From Nocardia uniformis NBRC 13702 (GTDB lineage: Bacteria; Actinomycetota; Actinomycetes; Mycobacteriales; Mycobacteriaceae): a stretch of DNA of 64,000 nucleotides. The stretch spans positions 1 through 64,000 of the forward strand of contig NZ_BDCE01000059.1 in NCBI RefSeq assembly GCF_001613345.1, in the 5' to 3' direction. A model generated the notes under the pieces. The model saw only the letters and a program-made list of their open reading frames with translations, did not search any database and was not told where the DNA came from. The translations under genes and the position numbers were made by a program. This document shows positions 7,543 to 15,937 of this stretch, one piece after another (the first letter of the stretch is position 1; each line of letters starts with the position of its first letter).

Positions 7543-9086
7543 CCGGCCAGTGTGCGCACGGCCAGATAGAGATCGAGCCGGTCGTCGAGGCGTCCCAGAT
7601 CCCGCCCCGTGAGCTCCTCGACCCGGCCGATCCGATAGCGAACGGTATTGAGGTGCAGATGCATTCGTTCCGCCGCTAGCCGCCAGGAACCCTCGCATCC
7701 GAGAAATACCTCCAGGGTGTGCAGCAGACCCGCATTGGTGCGGCGGTCATAGTCGACGACCGCCCCGAGCACGCGTTCGGCGAAGCGCCGCTGCAACTGA
7801 TCGGGTATAGCGGTGAAAAGCCCGGCGGCACTGTCGATATCGGCGACCCGCACCCGCACCTGCCCGGATTCCGCCGGTGCGACGGCGGTCGCCGAAGCGA
7901 GTGCCCCGGACAGTGTTTCACCGTGCCGCAGTGCGCTCACGCCGATCCCGATGCCGCCACTACCGAGCACCGGCCGCAACCGCCCGAACCCGCGCAGCAG
8001 CAGCGCGGCCACCTCGGTCTCGTCGCCCGGAAGGTATCCGACAACCCGGCCCGCACGGTCCAGACCTGTTACGACATCGGCCAATACGTCGTGGAGCATC
8101 GAACGCACGGCCATCGGACTCGACGCCGGTCCGGTGGGAATCGGCGTGGAGTCGATACCGGTGGCGGTGGCGGATCCGTCGGCATCGGACTCGATATCTC
8201 CCACCGGGCCCGGTGAGCACACCTCACATACGATCGCGACCAACGGGTCACCCGATGCCTCGGGGAAGGCTTCCGGAAGCCGGTCCGCGAGATCCCACCT
8301 GAGTCGCAGGCGTTCGGATTGTCGGACTCGATACAGTTCAGCGACCGCCGCCAGCTCCGCGCCCGCCGAATCGGCGTCCAACCGGTCGCAGCCGGTTTCG
8401 GTACGAATCACCAAGTACCACGCGCTGATCCGATCGCCTGAGCGACCGCATACCGGCAGCACGGTGATACCACCGGCGGCGACGGCTGGCAGCCGGGGTG
8501 CGGTGAGGGCGGTAGCGAGGACCCGGTCGATGTCGCCCTCGGACAGTGGTGCGGTAGCCGCCACCATCGCGCCGGTCGCGGTCAGCAGCCAGGCCGAGAA
8601 GCCGCATTCCGCGGCGATGTCGGTCAGTAGGTCGCCGATCTCGGACCCGTCCGCGACCGCCGCAAGCAACCGGCGCTGCCGCAGCAGCCCCGATCGCACC
8701 CGCTGCCAGCGAGTTTCGGCGGCCTGCTCGGCGAGGTGCTCGATGACGCGGCTGAACGGAACACTCTGCGGGGAGGACAGCAGCGGCAGGTCGTGGCGGG
8801 CGCAAGCGGCCACGACATCCTCCGGCACGAATCCGTGCAACGCCTGCCCCGCCACCACTCCCGTCGCTCCGGCGCGAGCCAGCATCGCGATATAGCGCTC
8901 CGAGTCATCGGCACCGTGCCGCCACACCAGCCCGGTGCACACCAGCGCCCCGGATGTCACGAATGGTCGCGGGTCGGGCATATCGGTCACGCACACCCGC
9001 GCTACCGCGCGCTCCAGCGCCGCCGCATCGCCGTGCAACAGCCCCATCCGCAATTGCGGCGCATCGAGAATGTCCCGTACCCGCAC
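7524..9086 (-). CDS. PucR-family transcriptional regulator
   Basis: A 520-residue regulator with the PucR architecture. An N-terminal purine-catabolism ligand domain starts VRVRDILDAPQL. A GGDEF-like central part follows. The C-terminal PucR helix-turn-helix includes LAAERMHLHLNTVRYRIGRV followed by a leucine-rich helix. GTG at 9086 is preceded on the minus strand by GGGAGGT and matches the family start; the longer frame to 9263 adds an unrelated Arg/Pro-rich tail. It converges on the uricase gene with overlapping 3' ends. It probably controls the permease and uricase promoters, an inference from position. Confidence 0.85.
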   Translation of the reverse strand: MRVRDILDAPQLRMGLLHGDAAALERAVARVCVTDMPDPRPFVTSGALVCTGLVWRHGADDSERYIAMLARAGATGVVAGQALHGFVPEDVVAACARHDLPLLSSPQSVPFSRVIEHLAEQAAETRWQRVRSGLLRQRRLLAAVADGSEIGDLLTDIAAECGFSAWLLTATGAMVAATAPLSEGDIDRVLATALTAPRLPAVAAGGITVLPVCGRSGDRISAWYLVIRTETGCDRLDADSAGAELAAVAELYRVRQSERLRLRWDLADRLPEAFPEASGDPLVAIVCEVCSPGPVGDIESDADGSATATGIDSTPIPTGPASSPMAVRSMLHDVLADVVTGLDRAGRVVGYLPGDETEVAALLLRGFGRLRPVLGSGGIGIGVSALRHGETLSGALASATAVAPAESGQVRVRVADIDSAAGLFTAIPDQLQRRFAERVLGAVVDYDRRTNAGLLHTLEVFLGCEGSWRLAAERMHLHLNTVRYRIGRVEELTGRDLGRLDDRLDLYLAVRTLAGYTAPV

Positions 9087-9202
9087 GGCACACCTCCCAT
9101 GATTCGGTTCTACTGTCCGACACCGTAGGAGTCGGGTGTTGCCGCCACGTTTCCGCGATGCTGCGGGTGGTTCACAACGAGGCCCTCGGTAGGGTGGTCG
9201 GG

Positions 9203-10285
9203 GTGGGTCGGCGGATTCCTGTTCTGGTGGTGGCCGGTTTCCTGGGAGCCGGTAAGACGACATTGCTCAACCATCTGCTGCGCGATAGCCGCGGCATCCG
9301 GATCGGAGTGGTGGTCAATGACTTCGGCGCGGTGAATATCGACGCCATGCTGGTCGCCGGGCAGGTCGATGCCATGGTTTCGGTCGGCAACGGCTGCGTC
9401 TGCTGCGCGGTGGATGTCTCCGAACTCGACGAACTCTTCGATCGACTCGCCCAACCCCGCGCCAAGATCGATGTCATTGTGGTGGAGGCCAGTGGTCTGG
9501 CCGAACCGCGCAATCTCATCCGCATGATCGTCAACAGCGATAATCCACGCATCACCTACGGCGGCCTGGTCGAACTCGTCGACGCCGAGCACTTCCCCGA
9601 ATCCCGCGTCCAGCACCCCGAACTCGCCGCCCATCTCCGGATGGCGGATCTGGTGGTCCTGAACAAGGCCGACCGAATCACCCCAGAAGCCCTCGACGCC
9701 CTGCGCACCGAGGTCACGGCGCTGGCCGACCCCGCCCCGGTCTACGCGACCACCCGGGGCCGCATCGATCCGGGCCTGCTCTTCGACACCCCCGAGCACG
9801 GTGCACGCACACCACGCGTCGGCGAACAATTGAGCTTCGACGAACTCTTCGCCGACCACGACGACCCGGATCACGATCACCACGAACACGGTTGCCACGA
9901 TCACCGGCACCTGCACGACGGCTACGACACCGTCTCCTATACCAGCACAACCGATCTCAACCCGCGCGCCCTGATCGACTTCTTCGAGAACCCACCCCCG
10001 GGCCTGTTCCGAGCCAAGGGCACCATCGCCTTCGCCACCCCGGACGACACCCGAAAGTTCGTCCTGCACATGGTCGGCCGCCACATTGTCATCGAACCGA
10101 CCCCCTGGCCCCGCCACGAACCCCGCACCACCAACCTGGTGCTGATCGGCGCGGGCCTGGATACCGCCGCGGCCCTGGCCCGCTTGGAGACCACCGCCCA
10201 CACGGAGCCCGAACCCCTCCCCGAGCAGGAATTGCTCCCGGTCTGGCGCTATGTCCTCGAGCCCGACGCGCTATCGGCCAACTGA
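9203..10285 (+). CDS. CobW/COG0523-family metal-handling GTPase
   Basis: A 360-residue G3E-family GTPase. Walker A GFLGAGKTT is at residues 12-20, followed by the metal-binding CxCC motif (GNGCVCCAV), VVEASGLAEP, and the LNKAD base-recognition motif. A histidine/aspartate-rich loop (about 15 His and Asp in 30 residues, starting DHDDPDHDHHEHG) precedes the CobW C-terminal domain. Such proteins deliver zinc, cobalt or another metal using GTP. No Zur box or target protein is visible, so the metal is unknown. Start could also be ATG 9158. Confidence 0.88.
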   Translation: MGRRIPVLVVAGFLGAGKTTLLNHLLRDSRGIRIGVVVNDFGAVNIDAMLVAGQVDAMVSVGNGCVCCAVDVSELDELFDRLAQPRAKIDVIVVEASGLAEPRNLIRMIVNSDNPRITYGGLVELVDAEHFPESRVQHPELAAHLRMADLVVLNKADRITPEALDALRTEVTALADPAPVYATTRGRIDPGLLFDTPEHGARTPRVGEQLSFDELFADHDDPDHDHHEHGCHDHRHLHDGYDTVSYTSTTDLNPRALIDFFENPPPGLFRAKGTIAFATPDDTRKFVLHMVGRHIVIEPTPWPRHEPRTTNLVLIGAGLDTAAALARLETTAHTEPEPLPEQELLPVWRYVLEPDALSAN

Positions 10286-10584
10286 TCCGGCGATACCTCG
10301 AATTCCGTTCGACCGTCCACGGTCTCGATATCCGACGGCCGTTCGGTGGTGACAGAAAGCACCGTCAGCCCGTCCCTGAACTCCGTGTCGAGGATCTCGC
10401 AGTCCAACTCCACCTCGACCGGATAAGCGGTGTCCGGACCGAGTTGGGGCTTCGAACCGAAGTAGGGCACCTTGTGGATGAACCGGTGTGCGACGCCGTG
10501 CACGTCGACCAGCCGAACTTCGACTATGCCCGGCTGCGGGTCCCATCCGCCCCAGCGCACAGCCACACACCGCACGAAAGTCAC
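10249..10584 (-). CDS. Small conserved-looking protein, unknown function
   Basis: A 111-residue protein I do not recognise by family. It begins MTFVRCVAVRWGGWDPQPGIVEVRLVDVHG and is rich in beta-strand-like stretches, with a later LGPDTAYPVEVELDCEIL. There is no signal peptide or membrane segment. It reads as coding rather than shadow: it has regular codon usage, and its partner strand at 10286-10584 has no better gene. Its 3' end overlaps the convergent CobW-like gene by 37 nt. Confidence 0.6.
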   Translation of the reverse strand: MTFVRCVAVRWGGWDPQPGIVEVRLVDVHGVAHRFIHKVPYFGSKPQLGPDTAYPVEVELDCEILDTEFRDGLTVLSVTTERPSDIETVDGRTEFEVSPDQLADSASGSRT

Positions 10585-10679
10585 TGCGCCAGAATGCCAG
10601 AGCTAAAGCGCAGCGAGCAATCGGCTGATCTCCGAACCGCGCACTGATATGCCGAGGTGCGCCGGTCCGGGAACGCGAT

Positions 10680-11675
10680 TCAGGAGATCGGCAGTTCCGG
10701 AATCCGGGTCGCGCGGACGTAGACGGTTTCGCCCGCGGCCAGGTGCAGCGCTTCCGCGTCACCACGGGTCACCTGCGCGGTGAACAGATCTCCGGTCGCG
10801 GCATTGCGGAGTTCGACGCGGACTTCGAAGCCGAGGTGGACGACCCGTTCCACGGTGGCACGGGTGACACCGGCGGAGACCGCGGTGCCCTCGTGCGCCG
10901 CCAGGGCCATGCTGGGGTCGCGACCGACGCGGAGATCGTGCGGGCGGACCAGATGGCCGTTGAGTTTCGCTACGTCGCCCAGGAAGGACATGACGAAATC
11001 ATTGGAGGGACGGTCGTAGACGTCTTCGGGGGTGCCGAACTGTTCGATGCGGCCGCGGTTCATGACCGCGATCCGGTCGGCGACGTCGAGGGCCTCCTCC
11101 TGGTCATGGGTGACCAAGACGGTGGTGACGTGGACCTCGTCGTGCAGACGACGCAACCACTTACGCAGGTCCGTACGGACCTTCGCGTCCAACGCGCCGA
11201 ACGGCTCGTCGAGCAGCAGCACCTGTGGGTCGACGGCGAGCGCGCGGGCGAGGGCCATGCGCTGACGCTGACCGCCCGACAGCTGCGCCGGGTAGCGATG
11301 CTGGAAGCCGTCGAGGCCGACGATCTCCAACAGTTCGTCGACGCGCTTCTTGATCTCGGGCTTGGGCCGCTTGCGAATCTGCAGGCCGAAGGCGACGTTA
11401 TCGCGCACGGTCATATGTTTGAACGCGGCGTAATGCTGGAATACGAAGCCGATATCGCGCTTCTGCGGCGGCACCCGGGTCACATCGCGCCCGGCGATGA
11501 CGACGATGCCGGAGTCCAGCGACTCCAGGCCCGCGATCGACCGCAGCAGCGTGGATTTGCCCGAACCCGACGGCCCCAGCAGCGCGGTCAGTTCACCGGA
11601 CGGAATGTCGATGCTGACATCGTCGAGTGCGGCGAAGGTGCCGTAGCGCTTATTGGCATTGGTCACGGTGATCAT
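10680..11675 (-). CDS. cysA: Sulfate/thiosulfate ABC transporter ATPase CysA
   Basis: The ATP-hydrolysing subunit of the sulfate importer (331 residues). Walker A GPSGSGKST lies at residues 34-42, the Q-loop in FVFQHYAAF, the signature LSGGQRQRMALARAL, Walker B LLLDEPFGALD, and the switch His in VLVTHDQEEA. The C-terminal 90 residues form a regulatory TOBE-like domain typical of CysA (VRPHDLRVGRDP). Its ATG overlaps the cysW stop by 4 nt. It is the last gene of subI-cysT-cysW-cysA, the same order as in mycobacteria. Confidence 0.96.
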   Translation of the reverse strand: MITVTNANKRYGTFAALDDVSIDIPSGELTALLGPSGSGKSTLLRSIAGLESLDSGIVVIAGRDVTRVPPQKRDIGFVFQHYAAFKHMTVRDNVAFGLQIRKRPKPEIKKRVDELLEIVGLDGFQHRYPAQLSGGQRQRMALARALAVDPQVLLLDEPFGALDAKVRTDLRKWLRRLHDEVHVTTVLVTHDQEEALDVADRIAVMNRGRIEQFGTPEDVYDRPSNDFVMSFLGDVAKLNGHLVRPHDLRVGRDPSMALAAHEGTAVSAGVTRATVERVVHLGFEVRVELRNAATGDLFTAQVTRGDAEALHLAAGETVYVRATRIPELPIS

Positions 11676-12478
11676 TTGACAGTGTCCCGCTTGCGTTCGA
11701 GGAGGGTCATCAATAGGAGGACAACGAGGGCGATACCCATGAGCAGGGTCGCCGCGGCGTACGCGCCGTAGGTGTTGTGGTCGGTGTAGCGATCGTGCAC
11801 GAGCAGGGTCAGCGTCTGCGACTGACCTGGCATCGCCGTGGACACCATGATCACCGCACCGAACTCGCCGAGCGAGCGCGCCACGGTGAGCACCACCCCG
11901 TAGGTGAGACCCCAGCGAATCGCGGGCAGGGTGATCCGCCAGAACGTCTGCCAGCGGTTCGCGCCGAGCGTGGCGGCCGCCTGCTCCTGATCGTCACCGA
12001 TCTCGTGCAGCACCGGCTCCACCTCGCGCACCACGAGCGGCAGCGTCACGAAGATGGTGGCGATCACCATGCCCGGCAAATTGAAGATGATCTTCAGGCC
12101 GTGATTCTCCAGCCCACCGAACCAGCCACCCGCACCCCACAGCAGGATGAGCGAAACACCCACCACCACGGGCGATACCGCGATCGGTAGATCCACCACG
12201 CTCTGCATCAGATTTCGGCCCGGGAACCGCCCGCGCACCAGCGCGATGGCGGTGACCACGCCGAACACCACATTCACCGGCACCACAATGGCAACGATGG
12301 TGATCGACAGATTGAAGGCCGAGATCGCCGCTGGTGTGGAGATCCAATCGATGAACTGACCGATACCGTGCTCGAAACTGCGGTACAGAATGATGCCCAA
12401 CGGCAGCACCAGCAGCACCAGCAGGTACCCCAGCGCGACGCTGCGCAACGAAATACGCGTGAAGGCAGACAGTTTCAT
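11672..12478 (-). CDS. cysW: Sulfate ABC transporter permease CysW
   Basis: A 268-residue inner-membrane permease with about six hydrophobic segments and the ABC-permease coupling loop (EQAAATLGANRWQTFWRITLP, the EAA motif) in its second half. CysW-type features are PIAVSPVVVGVSLILLWG and RSLGEFGAVIMVS. It pairs with CysT to form the translocation pore for sulfate or thiosulfate. It overlaps both neighbours by ATGA, so cysT-cysW-cysA are translationally coupled. Confidence 0.95.
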   Translation of the reverse strand: MKLSAFTRISLRSVALGYLLVLLVLPLGIILYRSFEHGIGQFIDWISTPAAISAFNLSITIVAIVVPVNVVFGVVTAIALVRGRFPGRNLMQSVVDLPIAVSPVVVGVSLILLWGAGGWFGGLENHGLKIIFNLPGMVIATIFVTLPLVVREVEPVLHEIGDDQEQAAATLGANRWQTFWRITLPAIRWGLTYGVVLTVARSLGEFGAVIMVSTAMPGQSQTLTLLVHDRYTDHNTYGAYAAATLLMGIALVVLLLMTLLERKRDTVK

Positions 12479-13368
12479 TGGGCATCCTGCTCTTTCCGCG
12501 CCGCCCGCTGGCCGAACAGCCGCAGCACCAGCAGCGTCGCGAACGCGATCGTCAGCAGCGCCACCGAAACCGCTGCCGCGCTGACGGGACGATCCACCTC
12601 GATCTGCTGCTGGATGTACTGCGACGCCACCTGCGTCTCGCGCGGGATATTGCCGCCGATCAGCACGACCGACCCGAATTCGCCGATGGCACGGGCGAAT
12701 GCGAGCCCGCCGCCGCTGAGGACGGCGGGCACCAGGGTCGGCAATACGATGCGGCGGAAGGTGGTGAGGTTGTTCGCGCCCAATGACAGTGCGGCCTGTT
12801 CCACTTCCTGATCCACCTCGATCAGCACCGGCTGTACCGCCCGCACCACGAATGGCAGGGTCACGAAGGCGAGCGCCACCACCAGGCCGGGCTTGGTCGC
12901 GTTCAGCTGAATATCGATCGGACTCTGCGGCCCGTACAGCGACAGCAGCACAATGCTGGCCACAATGGTCGGCAAGGCGAACGGCAGATCGATGAGCGCG
13001 TTGACGATGCCCTTCCCAGGGAAATCGTCACGCACCAGTACCCAGGCGATCAGGGTGCCCATGACGACATTGAGCAGCGCCACGATCACCGAGACGAATA
13101 CGGTGACCCGCAGTGCGTCGAGAGCGGCGGGCGCGGTCACCGCCGTCCAGAATCCGGACCAGCCGTCGCTGAAGGAATTGAAGGTCAATGCGGCCAGCGG
13201 CAGCAGCACGATAATGCTGAGCCACAGGACCGCGGTCGAGATACCGAGGGGGCCGACCGACCCGGTGACCCGCAGCCAGGACGGGAGTCCTGGGCGAGTG
13301 CTGCCGGGTTTTCCGGTGGATGCGCGCGAGTCCTGCCCGATCTCCGCGCTTCCGCTGCTGTCTTTCAC
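12475..13368 (-). CDS. cysT: Sulfate ABC transporter permease CysT
   Basis: A 297-residue permease with a hydrophilic Ser/Gly/Pro N-terminal tail of about 45 residues and then six membrane segments. The EAA coupling loop reads EQAALSLGANNLTTFRRIVLP, and LIDLPFALPTIVASIVLLSLYG and FARAIGEFGSVVLIGG are typical of CysT/CysU. It is coupled to cysW by a 4-nt overlap and lies 35 bp downstream of the binding-protein gene subI. Confidence 0.95.
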   Translation of the reverse strand: MKDSSGSAEIGQDSRASTGKPGSTRPGLPSWLRVTGSVGPLGISTAVLWLSIIVLLPLAALTFNSFSDGWSGFWTAVTAPAALDALRVTVFVSVIVALLNVVMGTLIAWVLVRDDFPGKGIVNALIDLPFALPTIVASIVLLSLYGPQSPIDIQLNATKPGLVVALAFVTLPFVVRAVQPVLIEVDQEVEQAALSLGANNLTTFRRIVLPTLVPAVLSGGGLAFARAIGEFGSVVLIGGNIPRETQVASQYIQQQIEVDRPVSAAAVSVALLTIAFATLLVLRLFGQRAARKEQDAQ

Positions 13369-13403
13369 AATGGCAAGTATCCTGTGTGGTTCACGTCACC
13401 CGA

Positions 13404-14444
13404 CTACTTGGTCGCCTTCTCGTAGACGGCGGCGATACTGCCGCTGCCCTGCTTGAAGAGTTCGGCGTCCACGGTTTCCCATCCACCCAGGTCGGCAATG
13501 GTCCACAGGGTCTGCGGCTGCGGGAATTCGGCGGCGAAGGCGGCGAGAACCTTCGGGTCCACCGGACGGAATCCTGCTTCGGCCCAGGCCTGCTGCGCGG
13601 TGGGGGTGTACAGGAAGTCCTTGAACGCCAGCGCCTGCTGCGGATGCCGGGTGTTCTTCAGCACCGCCACCGGATTCTCGATCTTGAAGGTGATCGGCGG
13701 GATGATGTGCTCGATCGGGTCGCCATTGCGTTCGGAGAAGATGGCCTCGTTCTCATAGCTGATCAGCACATCGCCCACACCCTGCAGGAAGACGTCGGTG
13801 GCCTCACGACCGGAACCGGGCTGCACCTTCACATGCTCGGGCGAGATCAGCTGACCGAGATAGTCGAGCCCCGCCTGCGGATTCTTGCCGCCCTCGCTCT
13901 TGGCGGCGTAGGGAGCCAGCAGGTTCCACTTGGCCGAGCCGGAGCTGAACGGGTTGGGAGTCACCACCTCGACCCCCGGCCGCAGCAGGTCATCCCAGTC
14001 CTGGATGCCCTTGGGGTTGCCCTCGCGAACCACCAGCGCCACCACGGAGCCGAACGGAATTCCCTTATTGGCGTCGGCATTCCAGTCCGGGTCGACCAAT
14101 CCGGCGTCGACCAGGCGAGTGATATCGGGCTCCACGGAGAAGTTGACGATATCGGCGTCCGCGCCCTTGGCCACCTTGCGGGACTGGTCACCGGACGCCC
14201 CGTAGGACGCCACGACCTCGACACCCTTACCTGCCTCGGACTCGTTGAACTTCGGAGCCACCTTCTCGAAGCCGGGTTTCGGCACCGCGTACGCGTACAG
14301 GTTGAGGGTGCCGGCGCTGTTGTCGACCTTCTCGCCGCCGACCACATCGCTGGATCCGCCCGCACAGGCGGTGAGAGCGGTGGCCGCGACCGCGACCAGC
14401 GCGGTGGCGAGGGAACGGCGGACGAGCCGGGGACTGCGGGACAT
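13404..14444 (-). CDS. subI: Sulfate-binding lipoprotein of the CysTWA importer
   Basis: The 346-residue periplasm-side binding protein that captures sulfate and delivers it to CysT/CysW. The N-terminus has a basic region, a hydrophobic stretch and a lipobox ending LTAC, giving a lipid-anchored Cys at residue 26. Family features include NLYAYAVPKPGFEKVAPKF, VASYGASGDQSRKVAKGADAD and FEVKIENP-like FKIENPVAVLKN. A ribosome-binding site AGGAAGG lies 9 nt before ATG 14444. First gene of the sulfate operon; an inverted repeat lies just upstream. Confidence 0.95.
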   Translation of the reverse strand: MSRSPRLVRRSLATALVAVAATALTACAGGSSDVVGGEKVDNSAGTLNLYAYAVPKPGFEKVAPKFNESEAGKGVEVVASYGASGDQSRKVAKGADADIVNFSVEPDITRLVDAGLVDPDWNADANKGIPFGSVVALVVREGNPKGIQDWDDLLRPGVEVVTPNPFSSGSAKWNLLAPYAAKSEGGKNPQAGLDYLGQLISPEHVKVQPGSGREATDVFLQGVGDVLISYENEAIFSERNGDPIEHIIPPITFKIENPVAVLKNTRHPQQALAFKDFLYTPTAQQAWAEAGFRPVDPKVLAAFAAEFPQPQTLWTIADLGGWETVDAELFKQGSGSIAAVYEKATK

Positions 14445-14465
14445 TCGGATGGACCTTCCTACCGC

Positions 14466-14489
14466 CCGCCGAACAATAATCGTCGGCGG
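14466..14489. promoter_or_regulatory. Inverted repeat upstream of the sulfate operon
   Basis: CCGCCGA and TCGGCGG form a perfect 7-bp inverted repeat around a 10-nt AT-rich spacer (ACAATAATCG), about 21 nt before the subI start. It could be an operator or a hairpin in the leader RNA. A second weaker repeat (CGCCAC...GTGGCG) lies at about 14514-14537. I see no SAM riboswitch. The spacer from here to the M48 gene at 14785 shows nothing else recognisable. Confidence 0.4.
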
Positions 14490-14784
14490 AGAACTGGGTA
14501 CTGCCGTAGACCCGCCACGCGATAACGTGACGGTGGCGCTACCGGCCCGAAGGCCGCCGGAATGAGTACAGCTGCGCAGGAACGCGCGCCAGTCTACTGA
14601 ACAGACGTGCAGCTATATCCGGTCGGCGATCAACGACAGTGGATGTCCGCGACTACGAGGCAGCCCACCGCGATCAACGCCAATTCATGGCGGACCTGGG
14701 GCAGAGCACTCGACGACACGGGCAGACTGTAACAGAGTGGCATCTGACGTCGCGAATCACCGAATACCCATACGGGGGATATAG

Positions 14785-15837
14785 ATGACAAGCCCTGACC
14801 GACTCCGGACGCGGTTCCCGGAGATCAGCACCCGCGCCTGGGAGCACCCGGCCGACCGCACCGCCCTGGTGACATTGCGTTCGCTCTACGGGTTCGATAC
14901 CGTCCTGCGGACCCTGTCCGGACTGCTCGCCGAACGGCAGCATCGGCTGCTCTATCTGGCGACCGCCGTGCGCGTGGACGAGCGACAGTTCAAGGCCATT
15001 GATCAGCTGCGCCAGGATGCCGCCGAAATACTCGACGCCCCCACCATTCCCGAGATGTTCGTGCTGCAGGACCCGAGGGCCAATGCCTTCACCATCGGTA
15101 TGGATCAGCCGTTCATCATCCTCACCACCGGGCTGTTGGATCTGCTCGATCACGAGGAGTTGCGCTTCGTGGTCGGTCACGAGCTGGGCCACGCGCTGTC
15201 CGGGCACGCCGTCTACCGCACCATGCTCATGCACCTCATGCGGCTGGCCGCCGGTATCGGCTGGATGCCGATCGGCGGGTGGGCCCTGCGCGCCATCATT
15301 GCCGCCCTGATGGAGTGGAGCCGCAAATCCGAACTCTCCGGCGATCGCGCCGGATTGCTCTGCGGTCAGGACGTGGACGCCTCCGTTCGCGTCCATATGA
15401 AATTGGCGGGCGGGTCCCGGGTGGATCAGATGAGCCATGCCGCCTTCCTCCAGCAGGCCGATGACTACGACAAATCGGGCGACCTCCGCGATGGCGTCCT
15501 GAAACTGCTCAATCTGGAACTGCAGACCCATCCCTTCTCGGTGCTGCGCGCCGCCGAGCTGCGGCGCTGGATCGCCAGCGGTGAATACAACCGCGTGCTC
15601 GACGGCCAATACCCGCGCCGCGACCAGGACAAGCACGCGCGCATCAGCGATGAGATCAAGCATGCGGCCCGCTCCTATCGCGAATCCTTCGATCAGTCCG
15701 ATGATCCGCTGGTCAAGGTGGTTCGCAATCTCGGTAAGGATGCCGCGTCGGCGGTCGGTACGGTGGGCGCGGAGGTCGCCGATACGGTCACCAAACTCGG
15801 TAAGCGGCTGGGCGGCTGGCAGAACCGGGATTCCTAG
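14785..15837 (+). CDS. M48-family zinc metallopeptidase
   Basis: A 350-residue peptidase with the zinc motif HELGH at residues 132-136, inside VVGHELGHALSGHAVYRTM. A third-ligand glutamate is likely in the SRKSELSGDRAG segment near residue 188. The region before the motif (MFVLQDPRANAFTIGMDQPFI) is the typical M48 strand. There is no signal peptide and only one or two weakly hydrophobic stretches, so the active site probably faces the cytoplasm. GGGGGA lies 8 nt before the ATG. It is followed 100 bp later by a Ser/Thr kinase on the same strand. Confidence 0.85.
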   Translation: MTSPDRLRTRFPEISTRAWEHPADRTALVTLRSLYGFDTVLRTLSGLLAERQHRLLYLATAVRVDERQFKAIDQLRQDAAEILDAPTIPEMFVLQDPRANAFTIGMDQPFIILTTGLLDLLDHEELRFVVGHELGHALSGHAVYRTMLMHLMRLAAGIGWMPIGGWALRAIIAALMEWSRKSELSGDRAGLLCGQDVDASVRVHMKLAGGSRVDQMSHAAFLQQADDYDKSGDLRDGVLKLLNLELQTHPFSVLRAAELRRWIASGEYNRVLDGQYPRRDQDKHARISDEIKHAARSYRESFDQSDDPLVKVVRNLGKDAASAVGTVGAEVADTVTKLGKRLGGWQNRDS

Positions 15838-15937
15838 CCGCGCGCCTGCCCCACCTGCGCGAAACGCAGTGCCCCCTTCCGGCCGATTAAACTTCGCGAC
15901 GCGAGACATGATGTTCGACCGGATGAGGGGACCTGTG

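Noticed and set aside
14445..14784. SAM or other sulfur riboswitch before the sulfate operon
   Set aside because: Only short inverted repeats are seen; none of the conserved riboswitch cores is recognisable.
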